A stretch of 64,000 bases of DNA from Tateyamaria omphalii (GCF_014651375.1 NZ_BMWT01000001.1:794501-858500), one strand, 5' to 3'; positions 35,655-44,338 are shown, numbered from the stretch's first letter. The notes: generated from the letters alone by a model not told the origin. A program made the numbers and translations.

Positions 35655-35703
35655 CTGGGGCTCTGCCCCAGACCCCGTGGTATTTTTCGTCAGAAGAAAC
35701 AGC
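35655..35703 (+). repeat. Intergenic repeat CCCCGTGGTATTTTTCG…CAGAAGAAA (copy B)
   Basis: GGGGCTCTGCCCC hairpin, CCCCGTGGTATTTTTCG, then TCAGAAGAAACAGCTGAC, directly before the hydA ribosome-binding site. Second copy of the element at 29690. Here it lies inside an apparent operon, so if it terminates transcription it would reduce expression of the downstream genes. Confidence 0.55.
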
Positions 35704-35721
35704 TGACAGAGGAGAGATGAC

Positions 35722-37182
35722 ATGACCAAGGTGATCAAGGGCGGGCTGGTTTGCACCGCCGACCGGACGTGGAAGGCCGATGTCCTGATTGAGGGCGAGA
35801 CCATCAAGCAGATTGGTGAGGACTTGGTCGGTGATGAGTATATCGACGCCGAAGGTGCCTACGTCATTCCCGGCGGGATCGACCCGCACACCCACCTGGA
35901 AATGCCCTTCATGGGCACCACCGCGGCCGAGACGTTTGAGTCCGGCACATGGGCTGCGGCTGTCGGTGGGACGACTATGATCGTGGACTTCTGCCTGCCC
36001 GGTGCGGATGGGTCGATCAAGAACGCCATAAACGAATGGCATCGCAAGTCCGCGCCGCAGATTTGCTCGGACGTTGGCTATCACATGGCCATCACCGGCT
36101 GGGACGAGAGCATCTTCAACGAGATGAAAGATGCCGTCGATATGGGCGTCAATTCCTTCAAGCATTTCATGGCCTACAAAGGCGCGCTGATGATCGAGGA
36201 TGACGAGATGTTCGCATCCTTCAAGCGTTGCGCCGAGTTGGGCGCGCTGCCCATGGTTCATGCCGAAAACGGCGACCTGGTTGCCGAGATGCAGCAGAAA
36301 TACTTCGAGCAAGGAATCACTGGGCCCGAAGGTCATGCCTATTCCCGCCCGCCAGAGTTCGAGGGCGAAGCGGCGAACCGGGCCATTACAATTGCCGATG
36401 CGGCGGGTGTTCCGCTCTATATCGTGCATGTGTCCTGCGAGCAGGCGCACGAGGCCATCCGACGCGCGCGTCAGAAAGGGATGCGGGTCTATGGCGAGCC
36501 GCTCATCCAGTTTCTGACACTGGATGAGAGTGAATATTTCAACACCGATTGGGACCATGCGGCACGGCGGGTGATGTCGCCACCTTTCCGGTCGAAGGAC
36601 CATCAGGATTCGCTCTGGGCAGGTCTGCAGGCCGGGTCGTTGCAGGTGGTGGCGACGGACCATGCGGCCTTCAACACAGAACAGAAGCGTGCGGGTCGTG
36701 ATGACTTCCGGATCATTCCCAACGGGTCGAACGGGCTAGAGGAGCGTCTGGCCGTGCTGTGGACCGAAGGGGTTGAGACGGGGCGCCTGACACCCAACGA
36801 GTTTGTGGCGACGACGTCCACCAATGTGGCGAAGATCCTGAACATTTATCCCAAGAAGGGTGCGATTGTTGAGGGCTCTGATGCGGACATCGTGGTGTGG
36901 GATCCGAAGATCACCAAAACGATTTCGCCCACTAATCACCACTCCGTACTCGACTACAACGTGTTCGAAGGGTTCGAGGTGAAGGCACAGTCGCGCTATA
37001 CGCTCAGCCGGGGTGAGGTGATCTGGGCGTGGGGGCAGAACTCGCAACCGCAGCCGGGGCGGGGCAAGTTCGTGCCGCGTCCGGCGTTCCCGAGCGCATC
37101 GGTGGCACTGTCGAAGTGGAAGGCGCTCACGGCGCCCAAGATGATCGAACGCGATCCGTTGAATATTCCGGCAGGGATTTGA
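35722..37182 (+). CDS. hydA: Dihydropyrimidinase (D-hydantoinase)
   Basis: 486-aa cyclic amidohydrolase that opens dihydrouracil/dihydrothymine to the N-carbamoyl-beta-amino acid, step two of the pathway. The metal site is visible: GGIDPHTHLEMPFMG (HxH), the carboxylated Lys in NSFKHFMAYKGALM, MVHAENGDLV, YIVHVSCEQAHEAI and VVATDHAAFN (Asp). AGAGGAGAG precedes the ATG. Its stop overlaps the next start by one base. Confidence 0.96.
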   Translation: MTKVIKGGLVCTADRTWKADVLIEGETIKQIGEDLVGDEYIDAEGAYVIPGGIDPHTHLEMPFMGTTAAETFESGTWAAAVGGTTMIVDFCLPGADGSIKNAINEWHRKSAPQICSDVGYHMAITGWDESIFNEMKDAVDMGVNSFKHFMAYKGALMIEDDEMFASFKRCAELGALPMVHAENGDLVAEMQQKYFEQGITGPEGHAYSRPPEFEGEAANRAITIADAAGVPLYIVHVSCEQAHEAIRRARQKGMRVYGEPLIQFLTLDESEYFNTDWDHAARRVMSPPFRSKDHQDSLWAGLQAGSLQVVATDHAAFNTEQKRAGRDDFRIIPNGSNGLEERLAVLWTEGVETGRLTPNEFVATTSTNVAKILNIYPKKGAIVEGSDADIVVWDPKITKTISPTNHHSVLDYNVFEGFEVKAQSRYTLSRGEVIWAWGQNSQPQPGRGKFVPRPAFPSASVALSKWKALTAPKMIERDPLNIPAGI

Positions 37183-37826
37183 TGAGCGCAAACTGGACCA
37201 CTCATATCGCGGATGCACGCGGGCGGCTCAAACCGTGGCGCGGTTCGATCGAGGCGGCGATTGCGCGCACGCATCAGCGGGTGAACGACCGTGTGGCCAT
37301 CGAACAGTTGGACATCGTCGTGCAGGATAGCGCGCGGGTCATTCCTGAACGTGGGCACGTGGGTTTTGCTCCTAATGGTTGGATCGTCTACCTGTCGTTC
37401 GATCCGGATGCAGAGGCGTTTGAGAGCAATCTGGGCGCGCCGCTGGAACGGACACTTGCACATGAGATCAACCACATCCTGCGCTGGCGGGGGCCTGGAT
37501 ACGGCGCGACCTTGGGCGAAGCATTGATCAGTGAGGGATTGGCTGGTGTCTTTGTGCGTGATCTTTATGCTTCTCCGCCCGAACCTTGGGAGCAGGCTGT
37601 GGATGACACAGGCGATTTCGCCGATCAGGTGATGGCGGGGTGGGACCAAGCCTATGATCACGCGGAGTGGTTTTTCGGGACTGGGCAATATCCGGTTTGG
37701 GCGGGTTACACGCTTGGCTACCAGATTGTGGCCCACCACGTGGACCATGCGACAGAGGATATCGTTGGGCTGACCACGCGCCCCGCATCGGATTTTAAGA
37801 CATCGGCAAGACTGGCCCTGCAGTGA
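37182..37826 (+). CDS. DUF2268-type putative zinc protease
   Basis: 214 aa. The LAHEINHIL motif near residue 90 is a gluzincin HExxH variant (HEINH), and LISEGLAGVFVRDLY provides the downstream Glu, as in the DUF2268 'predicted Zn-dependent protease' group. No signal peptide. It overlaps hydA by 1 base and the ABC ATPase by 4, so it is firmly in the operon. A protease is not part of known reductive pyrimidine breakdown; its role is open. Confidence 0.75.
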   Translation: MSANWTTHIADARGRLKPWRGSIEAAIARTHQRVNDRVAIEQLDIVVQDSARVIPERGHVGFAPNGWIVYLSFDPDAEAFESNLGAPLERTLAHEINHILRWRGPGYGATLGEALISEGLAGVFVRDLYASPPEPWEQAVDDTGDFADQVMAGWDQAYDHAEWFFGTGQYPVWAGYTLGYQIVAHHVDHATEDIVGLTTRPASDFKTSARLALQ

Positions 37827-38605
37827 CGACACAGAACGTAATTCAAGCCAAATCGCTAGATTTGACGTTTCAAACCAACGATGGCCCTGTGCACGCGCTC
37901 AAGGGCGTGTCGCTGGATATCGCAAAGGGTGACTTCGTGTCCTTCATTGGTCCATCGGGTTGTGGCAAGACCACATTCCTGCGCTGCATGGCCGATCTGG
38001 AGCAGCCGACAGGAGGGACCATCACTGTCAATGGCACGACGCCGGAAGAGGCGCGCAAGGCGCGGGCCTATGGCTATGTGTTCCAGGCGGCGGGGCTGTA
38101 CCCATGGCGAACGATCGGGCGGAATATCTCGCTGCCGCTGGAGATCATGGGTTATTCCAAGTCTGAGCAGGCCGAACGCGTCGCACGAACGTTGGAACTG
38201 GTCGAACTGTCGGGGTTCGAGAAGAAGTTTCCGTGGCAACTGTCCGGCGGTATGCAGCAGCGCGCGTCGATCGCGCGGGCGCTGGCTTTTGACGCTGACA
38301 TCTTGCTGATGGATGAACCCTTTGGCGCGCTGGATGAGATTGTACGGGATCACCTGAACGAGCAGCTCTTGCAGCTTTGGGCCCGGACGGAGAAGACCAT
38401 CGCCTTTGTCACCCACTCGATCCCGGAGGCGGTGTATCTGTCGACCAAAATCGTGGTGATGTCGCCCCGACCGGGTCGGATCACGGATGTGATCGAAAGC
38501 ACGCTGCCAAAGGAACGGCCGCTCGACATTCGCGAAACGCCGGAGTTTTTGGAGATTGCGCACCGGGTGAGGGATGGGCTGCGGGCGGGTCATGCCTATG
38601 ACTGA
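37823..38605 (+). CDS. ABC transporter ATP-binding protein, NitT/TauT (pyrimidine-type)
   Basis: 260 aa. Walker A FIGPSGCGKTTFLRC, Q-loop VFQAAGLYPWRTI, signature LSGGMQQRASIARAL, Walker B ILLMDEPFGALDEI, H-loop FVTHSIPEAV. GTG start overlapping the upstream stop. Energises uptake through the two permeases and the NMT1-type binding protein that follow. Context points to a pyrimidine or pyrimidine-like substrate. Confidence 0.92.
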   Translation: MTTQNVIQAKSLDLTFQTNDGPVHALKGVSLDIAKGDFVSFIGPSGCGKTTFLRCMADLEQPTGGTITVNGTTPEEARKARAYGYVFQAAGLYPWRTIGRNISLPLEIMGYSKSEQAERVARTLELVELSGFEKKFPWQLSGGMQQRASIARALAFDADILLMDEPFGALDEIVRDHLNEQLLQLWARTEKTIAFVTHSIPEAVYLSTKIVVMSPRPGRITDVIESTLPKERPLDIRETPEFLEIAHRVRDGLRAGHAYD

Positions 38606-38670
38606 TCTGGGATCCTTGGCAAAACGACCCTCCCCTTACGGCGGCAAAGCCGCCTATCGGGCAATGGGGC

Positions 38671-38693
38671 GCGGTTTATCTGGCGAAATGAAG
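38671..38693 (+). repeat. Interspersed motif GGTTTATCTGGCGAAATGAAG (copy 3)
   Basis: GGTTTATCTGGCGAAATGAAG just before the first permease start, preceded by a GGCGGC–AAA–GCCGCC hairpin (38641–38655). Third copy of the element seen at 5368 and 22266. Here it sits between genes of one transporter operon. Confidence 0.5.
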
Positions 38694-38707
38694 CAGGGGA
38701 TGGCTTG

Positions 38708-39640
38708 ATGCGGTCCGTGCTCCCTGTCCTGACCGTTTTGGCCGTCATCGTGGGCATTTGGTATCTGGCCGTGGCGCCCATGAACGTCCGCGTGGCCTTG
38801 GATCAGGCCGAGCGGGCGGGCGAAGTGATTGTACCCGAGGGGTCCGTGCCAAGGCGCGAGGTATCCGTCTGGCGGCTGATGCTGAGCAATTCCGACCATG
38901 TCGGGTTAGGTTACGCGCTTGAACGTCCGCGCCTTCCGACACCTGCGCAGGTGGGACAGGAATTGTGGAAGACCACCGGTGCTATGGTTGCCAAAGGTCG
39001 GCCATGGTCCAAGCGTGGCTTGATCTATCATGGCTGGATCACCCTGCAGTCAACGCTTTGGGGGTTTGCCCTCGGGACGCTTCTGGGCATCGTGGGGGCG
39101 GTGGCCATTGTCTATTCCCGCACGGCACAGCTGAGCCTGATGCCATGGGCCATCATCAGCCAGACCATTCCCATCGTGGCGCTGGCGCCCATGATCATCG
39201 TGCTGTCGAGCCAGGTGGGGATTGAGGGGCGTGGTGTGCCCAAGGCCATCATCTCGGCATACTTGTGTTTCTTCCCGGTGCTTGTGGGCATGGTGAAGGG
39301 GCTGCGCGCGCCGGAAACGTCTCAGCTGGACCTGCTTCGGACCTACAACGCCAGCGGCTTGCAGAGTTTTCTATGTCTGCGCTTACCCGCGTCGGTGCCT
39401 TACCTGTTCACTTCGCTCAAGGTTGGTATTGCGGCTGCGTTGGTCGGCACCATTGTGGGTGAGCTACCGACCGGGGCGATCAGTGGCCTGGGTGCGCGCA
39501 TCCTGATCGGTGACCAATTCGGTACGCCGCTCGCCATCTGGTCAGCGCTGTTTGCCGCTGCAGTTCTGGCTGGGGCGCTGGTGACGCTGCTTGACCTGAT
39601 CCAGCGCATCACGCTGAAACGCATGGGGATGGCGACATGA
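38708..39640 (+). CDS. ABC transporter permease 1 (BPD-type, NitT/TauT-like)
   Basis: 310 aa. N-terminal helix (VLPVLTVLAVIVGIWYLAVA), a ~70-residue extracytoplasmic stretch rich in charged residues, then the binding-protein-dependent permease domain with the EAA-type loop (LDLLRTYNASGLQSFLCLRL). The long N-terminal segment is not typical of TauC/SsuC-type subunits. The ATG at 38708 follows a copy of the GGCGAAATGAAG repeat. Overlaps permease 2 by 4 bases. Confidence 0.9.
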   Translation: MRSVLPVLTVLAVIVGIWYLAVAPMNVRVALDQAERAGEVIVPEGSVPRREVSVWRLMLSNSDHVGLGYALERPRLPTPAQVGQELWKTTGAMVAKGRPWSKRGLIYHGWITLQSTLWGFALGTLLGIVGAVAIVYSRTAQLSLMPWAIISQTIPIVALAPMIIVLSSQVGIEGRGVPKAIISAYLCFFPVLVGMVKGLRAPETSQLDLLRTYNASGLQSFLCLRLPASVPYLFTSLKVGIAAALVGTIVGELPTGAISGLGARILIGDQFGTPLAIWSALFAAAVLAGALVTLLDLIQRITLKRMGMAT

Positions 39641-40476
39641 GTTGGCTGATCCTGGCACTGCTGATCTGGCTGGGTGGCTGGGCGCTGAACAGCTGGCTGG
39701 CCCATCGTAGCAACAGCCGAGCGGTTCGGATCGTGATCCCTGTGATCTTTGGTTTGACGCTGCTGGTTGTATGGGAGGCGCTGGTGCGCGGCTTCGGCAT
39801 CTCGCCCGTGATCTTGCCAGCACCCTCGACCGTGGCACAGACCTTTGCCGCCTCTACCGATATCCTTTGGGTCGACTTCCATCAAACTGTGGTCAAGGGT
39901 GCGCTGCGCGGTTTTGCGATCGGGGCCATCGCGGCTTTTGTCGCCGCAATTCTGATCGACCGTTCCGCGTTTTTGACGCGGGGCCTGCTGCCCATCGGCA
40001 ACTTCGTGGCGGCGCTGCCCATTGTTGGCATCGCGCCCATCATGGTGAACTGGTTCGGCTTCGACTGGCAGTCCAAGGCGGCGGTTGTGGTGGTCATGGT
40101 GTTCTTCCCCATTCTTGTGAATACCGTGCAGGGATTGAACGAAGCCTCGGCCATGCAACGCGACCTGATGCGGACCTATGCCGCCGGATATTGGCAAACG
40201 CTGGTCCGTCTGCGTCTGCCCGCCGCCATGCCGTTCATCTTCAACGGCCTCAAGATCGCCACCACTCTGGCGCTTATCGGAGCCATCGTTGCCGAATATT
40301 TCGGCTCTCCCACGCGCGGCATGGGTTTCCGCATCTCGACCGGCGTGGGAAGCTTGAGCATCGACCTTGTCTGGGCTGAAATTGCGGTCGCTGCCTTGGC
40401 GGGCACGGCATTCTACGGCATCGTGGCCTGGATCGAAAAGCGGGTGACCTTCTGGCACCCGTCACAACGCGGATAA
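39637..40476 (+). CDS. ABC transporter permease 2 (BPD-type, NitT/TauT-like)
   Basis: 279-aa integral membrane protein. Two N-terminal helices, then the conserved permease core (GALRGFAIGAIAAFVAAILI, ALPIVGIAPIMVNWFGFD) and the EAA loop (RDLMRTYAAGYWQTLVRLRL). Forms a heterodimer with permease 1. Followed after 27 bases by the binding protein. Confidence 0.92.
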   Translation: MSWLILALLIWLGGWALNSWLAHRSNSRAVRIVIPVIFGLTLLVVWEALVRGFGISPVILPAPSTVAQTFAASTDILWVDFHQTVVKGALRGFAIGAIAAFVAAILIDRSAFLTRGLLPIGNFVAALPIVGIAPIMVNWFGFDWQSKAAVVVVMVFFPILVNTVQGLNEASAMQRDLMRTYAAGYWQTLVRLRLPAAMPFIFNGLKIATTLALIGAIVAEYFGSPTRGMGFRISTGVGSLSIDLVWAEIAVAALAGTAFYGIVAWIEKRVTFWHPSQRG

Positions 40477-40503
40477 AAAACTGCAATCACCTTGGAGGGT
40501 ATC

Positions 40504-41490
40504 ATGAAGATCAAAGCAACATTCGGAGCCGCAGCACTCTCGCTCGTCGCCGGTGCAGCCATGGCGGCGGATGACGTCACGCTGCAACTGAAATGGGTCA
40601 CGCAAGCCCAGTTCGCAGGCTACTACGTGGCGCTGGAAAAAGGGTTCTACGGTGAGGAAGACCTGAACGTCACGATCAAGCCCGGCGGCCCGGACATCGC
40701 GCCGACACAGGTGTTGGCCGGTGGTGGCGCCGACGTGACGGTCGAATGGATGCCTGCCGCTCTGGCTGCCCGGGAAAAGGGCCTGCCGATGGTCAACATC
40801 GCGCAACCCTTCAAGTCATCCGGCATGATGCTGACCTGCCGCAAGGACGCAGGGGTCGAGACCACTGAAGACTTCCCCGGCAAGACACTGGGTGTCTGGT
40901 TCTTTGGCAACGAATTCCCGTTCCTGTCCTGGATGAGCCAGCTTGAGATTCCGACCGATGGATCGGATGCGGGTGTCGAAGTGCTGAAACAGGGCTTTAA
41001 CGTCGACCCGATCCTGAACGGGCAGGCGGCGTGCGTGTCTACCATGACGTACAATGAATACTGGCAGGTGATCGACGCGGGTCTGTCACCTGACGATCTG
41101 ACCGTGTTCAAGTACGAGGACAACGGCGTCGCAACGCTCGAAGACGGGCTCTATGTGCTGGAAGAGAACCTCACTGACCCGGCGTTCGAGGACAAGATGG
41201 TCCGCTTTGTCCGTGCCTCGATGAAAGGCTGGAAATACGCCGAAGAGAACCCGGACGAGGCTGCCGAGATCGTGCTGGAATTCGACGAGACCGGCGCACA
41301 GACCGAAAAGCACCAAAAGCGGATGATGGGTGAGGTTGCCAAGCTGACAGCTGGCTCCAACGGTGCACTGGCACCAGCGGATTACGAGCGCACGGTGCAA
41401 TCACTGCTGTCCGGCGGGTCGGACCCTGTGATCTCCAAGGCGCCGGAGGGGGCCTGGACTCACCAGATTACGGACAAAGCGCTGAACTAA
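40504..41490 (+). CDS. ABC transporter substrate-binding protein, NMT1/THI5-like
   Basis: 328 aa. Signal peptide at residues 1–20 (ATFGAAALSLVAGAAMA), mature end ADDVTLQLKWVTQAQFAGYY, the NMT1/THI5-like signature used for pyrimidine or thiamine-precursor ligands and related small molecules. TTGGAGGG precedes the ATG. It closes the operon; a strong terminator follows. With dihydropyrimidinase and preTA nearby, uptake of uracil/thymine-type bases is the likely role, as proposed for similar clusters. Confidence 0.9.
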   Translation: MKIKATFGAAALSLVAGAAMAADDVTLQLKWVTQAQFAGYYVALEKGFYGEEDLNVTIKPGGPDIAPTQVLAGGGADVTVEWMPAALAAREKGLPMVNIAQPFKSSGMMLTCRKDAGVETTEDFPGKTLGVWFFGNEFPFLSWMSQLEIPTDGSDAGVEVLKQGFNVDPILNGQAACVSTMTYNEYWQVIDAGLSPDDLTVFKYEDNGVATLEDGLYVLEENLTDPAFEDKMVRFVRASMKGWKYAEENPDEAAEIVLEFDETGAQTEKHQKRMMGEVAKLTAGSNGALAPADYERTVQSLLSGGSDPVISKAPEGAWTHQITDKALN

Positions 41491-41512
41491 GCTGCGTTCC
41501 CATCTTGTGACC

Positions 41513-41541
41513 AAAGGCCAGCCTTCGGGCTGGCCTTTTTT
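41513..41541 (+). terminator. Rho-independent terminator of the pyrimidine operon
   Basis: AAAGGCCAGCC–TTCG–GGCTGGCC followed by TTTTTT. A near-perfect 11-bp stem with a stable TTCG tetraloop, 22 bases after the binding-protein stop. Confidence 0.96.
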
Positions 41542-41608
41542 GTCGCACAATGTGGACTTGTTTTGTGTGCGTTCCATCTCGTGTCTCGACCAAGGGAGTA
41601 CGCAGAAC

Positions 41609-41872
41609 ATGACGCACAAGGAAAACTGGCAGTCAGGCCAAAGTGAACAAGACCGTCAAGACGCCCGGTTCAACGCGGCAATGGCGTCGATCAACCGGAC
41701 CAAGATGGACCGGGAACGCCAAGGATATGTCGTGATGGCTGCGGCGATGACCTATGGCGAAGGTGCATTTGGCAACGGTCGGTTTGCCAAGATCCATCAC
41801 GCGGCCAAGCTGTTCATGATTGCCTTCACCTGCGCTTTGCCAGTGATCTTTGTGTGGGCATATTTGCTGTAA
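41609..41872 (+). CDS. Small hypothetical membrane protein
   Basis: 87 aa. The first ~60 residues are hydrophilic (THKENWQSGQSEQDRQDARF…), and the C-terminus is a single membrane helix (LFMIAFTCALPVIFVWAYLL). No family recognised; the layout suggests a tail-anchored protein facing the cytoplasm. GGGAG lies 11 bases before the ATG. It lies alone between two terminators. Confidence 0.65.
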   Translation: MTHKENWQSGQSEQDRQDARFNAAMASINRTKMDRERQGYVVMAAAMTYGEGAFGNGRFAKIHHAAKLFMIAFTCALPVIFVWAYLL

Positions 41873-41945
41873 TCAACGGTGCCGAAGGGTTGGGTGTTCG
41901 CCGTTCTCTTGATGACCCGCACATCACCAAAATGGGTTCAAGGAT

Positions 41946-41975
41946 GAAAAAACCCCGGCGCTTACGCACCGGGGC
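41946..41975 (-). terminator. Rho-independent terminator of the lysR gene
   Basis: On the minus strand GCCCCGG–TGCGTAAGCG–CCGGGG is followed by TTTTTT, 32 bases after the LysR stop. Confidence 0.92.
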
Positions 41976-42006
41976 AGTCACATAACCGAGGGAGGTTGGT
42001 TAATTC

Positions 42007-42912
42007 TTACCAGTCTGCCGGGCCCTTTTCGGCAAAGGCATGAACCAGGAAATCGATGAAGGCGCGGACCTTGGGCTGCGTGAAGCGACCGGGCGGGTAA
42101 ACCGCATAAATGCCTTGCGTTTCCATCGGTAATTCAGGGATCGCATCCATGACCAGACCCTGTTCCAGCGCGTCGGCATAGAGGAAGCTGGGCAGATACG
42201 CGATGCCAAGGCCTGAAATGGCGGCGTTCAGCAGCGATTGACCATCATTCACGCTCAGCCAGCCTGCGGTGCGTACCTGACGCTTTTCACCTGACGGGGC
42301 GGTCAGCTTCCACACGTTGCCGGAGGATTGGTTGGAATAGTGCAGCAGCTTGTGTTCGTTCAGATCGTCGATCTTTTCCGGGCGGCCATACTGTTCGAAA
42401 TACTTGGGGCTTGCGATCATACGCTTGGTTGTTTCGGTCAGCTTGCGGGCCCGCAGGGTGCTGTCTTCCAGCTCTCCAATACGGATGGCCATATCGAACC
42501 CTTCGGAAATCAGTTCAACATAGCGGTTGTTAAGAACCATGTTCACCGTAATGTCCGGGAAATCCGCCAGGAATTCGGACAGGCGCGGCGACAGGTGATT
42601 GACCCCAAAATCTGTCGCGACCGAGATACGCAGCAGACCAGAGGGGGCGGATTGCATGGATGTAACAAGGGAATCCGCCTCACCGGCATCATTCAGAACG
42701 CGGCGGGCACGGTCATAATAGGCCAGACCAATCTCGGTCGGGCTGACGCGCCGTGTGGTGCGGTTCAACAGTCGGGCGCCAAGCCGAGCCTCCAGCGACG
42801 ACACGTGCTTTGAGACGGCGGATTTCGAAATCCCCATCTTCTTTGCCGCGTCGGTAAAGCCGCCCTGGTCCACGACCGTGGCGAATGCTTCCATCTCTGT
42901 AAGGCGATCCAT
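42007..42912 (-). CDS. LysR-family transcriptional regulator
   Basis: 301 aa. The N-terminal winged helix-turn-helix is typical (RLTEMEAFATVVDQGGFTDA, KKMGISKSAVSKHVSSLEAR and LGARLLNRTTRRVSPTEIG), followed by a periplasmic-binding-protein-like effector domain of the CrgA/DhcR-type subgroup (ISVATDFGVNHLSPRLSEFL). No divergent target gene: upstream (42913–43046) lies the end of the anti-sigma gene. The regulon cannot be told. Confidence 0.93.
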   Translation of the reverse strand: MDRLTEMEAFATVVDQGGFTDAAKKMGISKSAVSKHVSSLEARLGARLLNRTTRRVSPTEIGLAYYDRARRVLNDAGEADSLVTSMQSAPSGLLRISVATDFGVNHLSPRLSEFLADFPDITVNMVLNNRYVELISEGFDMAIRIGELEDSTLRARKLTETTKRMIASPKYFEQYGRPEKIDDLNEHKLLHYSNQSSGNVWKLTAPSGEKRQVRTAGWLSVNDGQSLLNAAISGLGIAYLPSFLYADALEQGLVMDAIPELPMETQGIYAVYPPGRFTQPKVRAFIDFLVHAFAEKGPADW

Positions 42913-43046
42913 GCCTGCTGCCTCTCAATCCATGCGTTGTTGAGGTTCAGGTATGGTTGCGAATAAAGGCACGATCTTGGCGAGGGTTGGATAATATCAG
43001 GGAGATTGCAGGGATCGTTTATGGCATGGAAACGATCTGTTAACCC

Positions 43047-43817
43047 TCAGGTGGCGATATCCGCGCTCCAGTTTTGGAAGGTTTCCGCCTCTTGCTGCAG
43101 CGGGGCATTGTCCGTTCCACCGATCAGAAGAAAGCCATAGCCGGGCGTGTTCCAGCGGGCCAGTTCCAGACCCTCGGCCTGCCCCATGTTCACTGGTTTC
43201 GCATCTGGACCGGCCGGAATGATGCATAGGGCGACCGGCGTGCCGTCATCGCGGGTAAAGGCAATCTGGATCAAAGGTTTATCATTGAAACCAAGAACTT
43301 GTGCGCGTTTGAAGGTCAGGCCCTTGGCCTGTGGCAAACCGCTCAGGTCCACGCCCAACGCGTCCGATACACTCGCCAATTGCAAGGATGCGTCGGATGC
43401 CGAAGGATCGGCAAGGGCCAGCGTGTCTTCCGTATACAGCGCTTGATAAGAAGCAACAAAACTCACCCAGCCCTTGGGCGTGGGTTCCGGGGTGCCAAAT
43501 CCGGTAAACATGGCCACGGCCAGTCCGGCGGCCAACCCCGTCGCGAAGGTGCCCATACCCCATGCCCAACGTCCCCGCGGGGCGGGCGCCGGTGCGACGA
43601 CAGGTTCAGGCAGGGCAGGCATTGGGGGTGCGTCCTGCAACAGCGCTTCGTAGGCTTCGGCAATCGGTGCCAGCGGCACATCAAGTGCGGCAAGCTGCTC
43701 GCCCAAAGCCGCGTCGTGCTCAAGTGCTGCTTCGATCTCGGCGTGCAGGGCATCATCCGCTTCCCCATCCAGGAAAGCGGTCAACTCCTCGTCCGAAAAG
43801 GCTCGCACGTCCGTCAT
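43047..43817 (-). CDS. Membrane anti-sigma factor
   Basis: 256 aa. The N-terminal segment (FSDEELTAFLDGEADDALHA) is the helical zinc-less anti-sigma pattern, a single membrane helix lies near residue 90 (MGTFATGLAAGLAVAMFTGF), and the rest is a periplasmic sensor-like domain. It overlaps the sigma gene by 4 bases (ATGA), the usual sigma–anti-sigma arrangement. The signal is unknown. Confidence 0.87.
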   Translation of the reverse strand: MTDVRAFSDEELTAFLDGEADDALHAEIEAALEHDAALGEQLAALDVPLAPIAEAYEALLQDAPPMPALPEPVVAPAPAPRGRWAWGMGTFATGLAAGLAVAMFTGFGTPEPTPKGWVSFVASYQALYTEDTLALADPSASDASLQLASVSDALGVDLSGLPQAKGLTFKRAQVLGFNDKPLIQIAFTRDDGTPVALCIIPAGPDAKPVNMGQAEGLELARWNTPGYGFLLIGGTDNAPLQQEAETFQNWSADIAT

Positions 43818-44338
43818 TGCACCTTCGCCTTGTCTTCGGCCATCTCGGAATTCAGCCGCTTGCGCGCGGCTGCCAACCGGCTCATCACTGTGCCGATCGG
43901 AATCTCCATTATTTCAGCCGCTTCCTTGTAGGCGTACCCTTCAACATAAACCAGAACCACCGCCTGGCGCTGTGCCTCGGGCAGTCCGTTCACCCTATTC
44001 AACACGTCACGCGCCAGAATATTCGTTTCTGCTTCAGGTTTTTTATCAGGAAGATCGATTTCTTCCACCGGGACCAATCCGCCCCCGGTCCTGACTTTGC
44101 GCGAGCGCAGCTCGTTCAGCCACACACGCTGCGCCATCCGGAACATCCAGCGATCCAGATGCGTGCCCGGTTCGAATTGATCCGCCTTGTCGAGCGCGCG
44201 CAGGCAGGTGGTCTGCACCAGATCATCCGCCCAATCCCGCCGGCCGGTCAGTGCAACGGCATAACGCCACAGCCGCGGATAGACAGCTGGAATACCGTTC
44301 CGAACGATGCTGACAGAATTTTCAGACGAGGTGTGAAT
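43814..44338 (-). CDS. ECF RNA polymerase sigma factor with no ordinary start codon
   Basis: Region 4 is clear (LPEAQRQAVVLVYVEGYAYK and EAAEIMEIPIGTVMSRLAAA), and region 2 begins upstream (VYPRLWRYAVALTGRRDWAD through LVQTTCLRALDKADQF). The first ATG/GTG/TTG in frame is a GTG at 44218, inside region 2, giving only 134 aa. The frame stays open up to a TAG at 44357–44359, and the only possible starts upstream are ATT (44338 used here, 174 aa), ATC or CTG. A further in-frame ATG lies just before the TAG. So this gene either uses a rare start codon or has a 5' nonsense mutation. Confidence 0.75.
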   Translation of the reverse strand: MHTSSENSVSIVRNGIPAVYPRLWRYAVALTGRRDWADDLVQTTCLRALDKADQFEPGTHLDRWMFRMAQRVWLNELRSRKVRTGGGLVPVEEIDLPDKKPEAETNILARDVLNRVNGLPEAQRQAVVLVYVEGYAYKEAAEIMEIPIGTVMSRLAAARKRLNSEMAEDKAKVQ

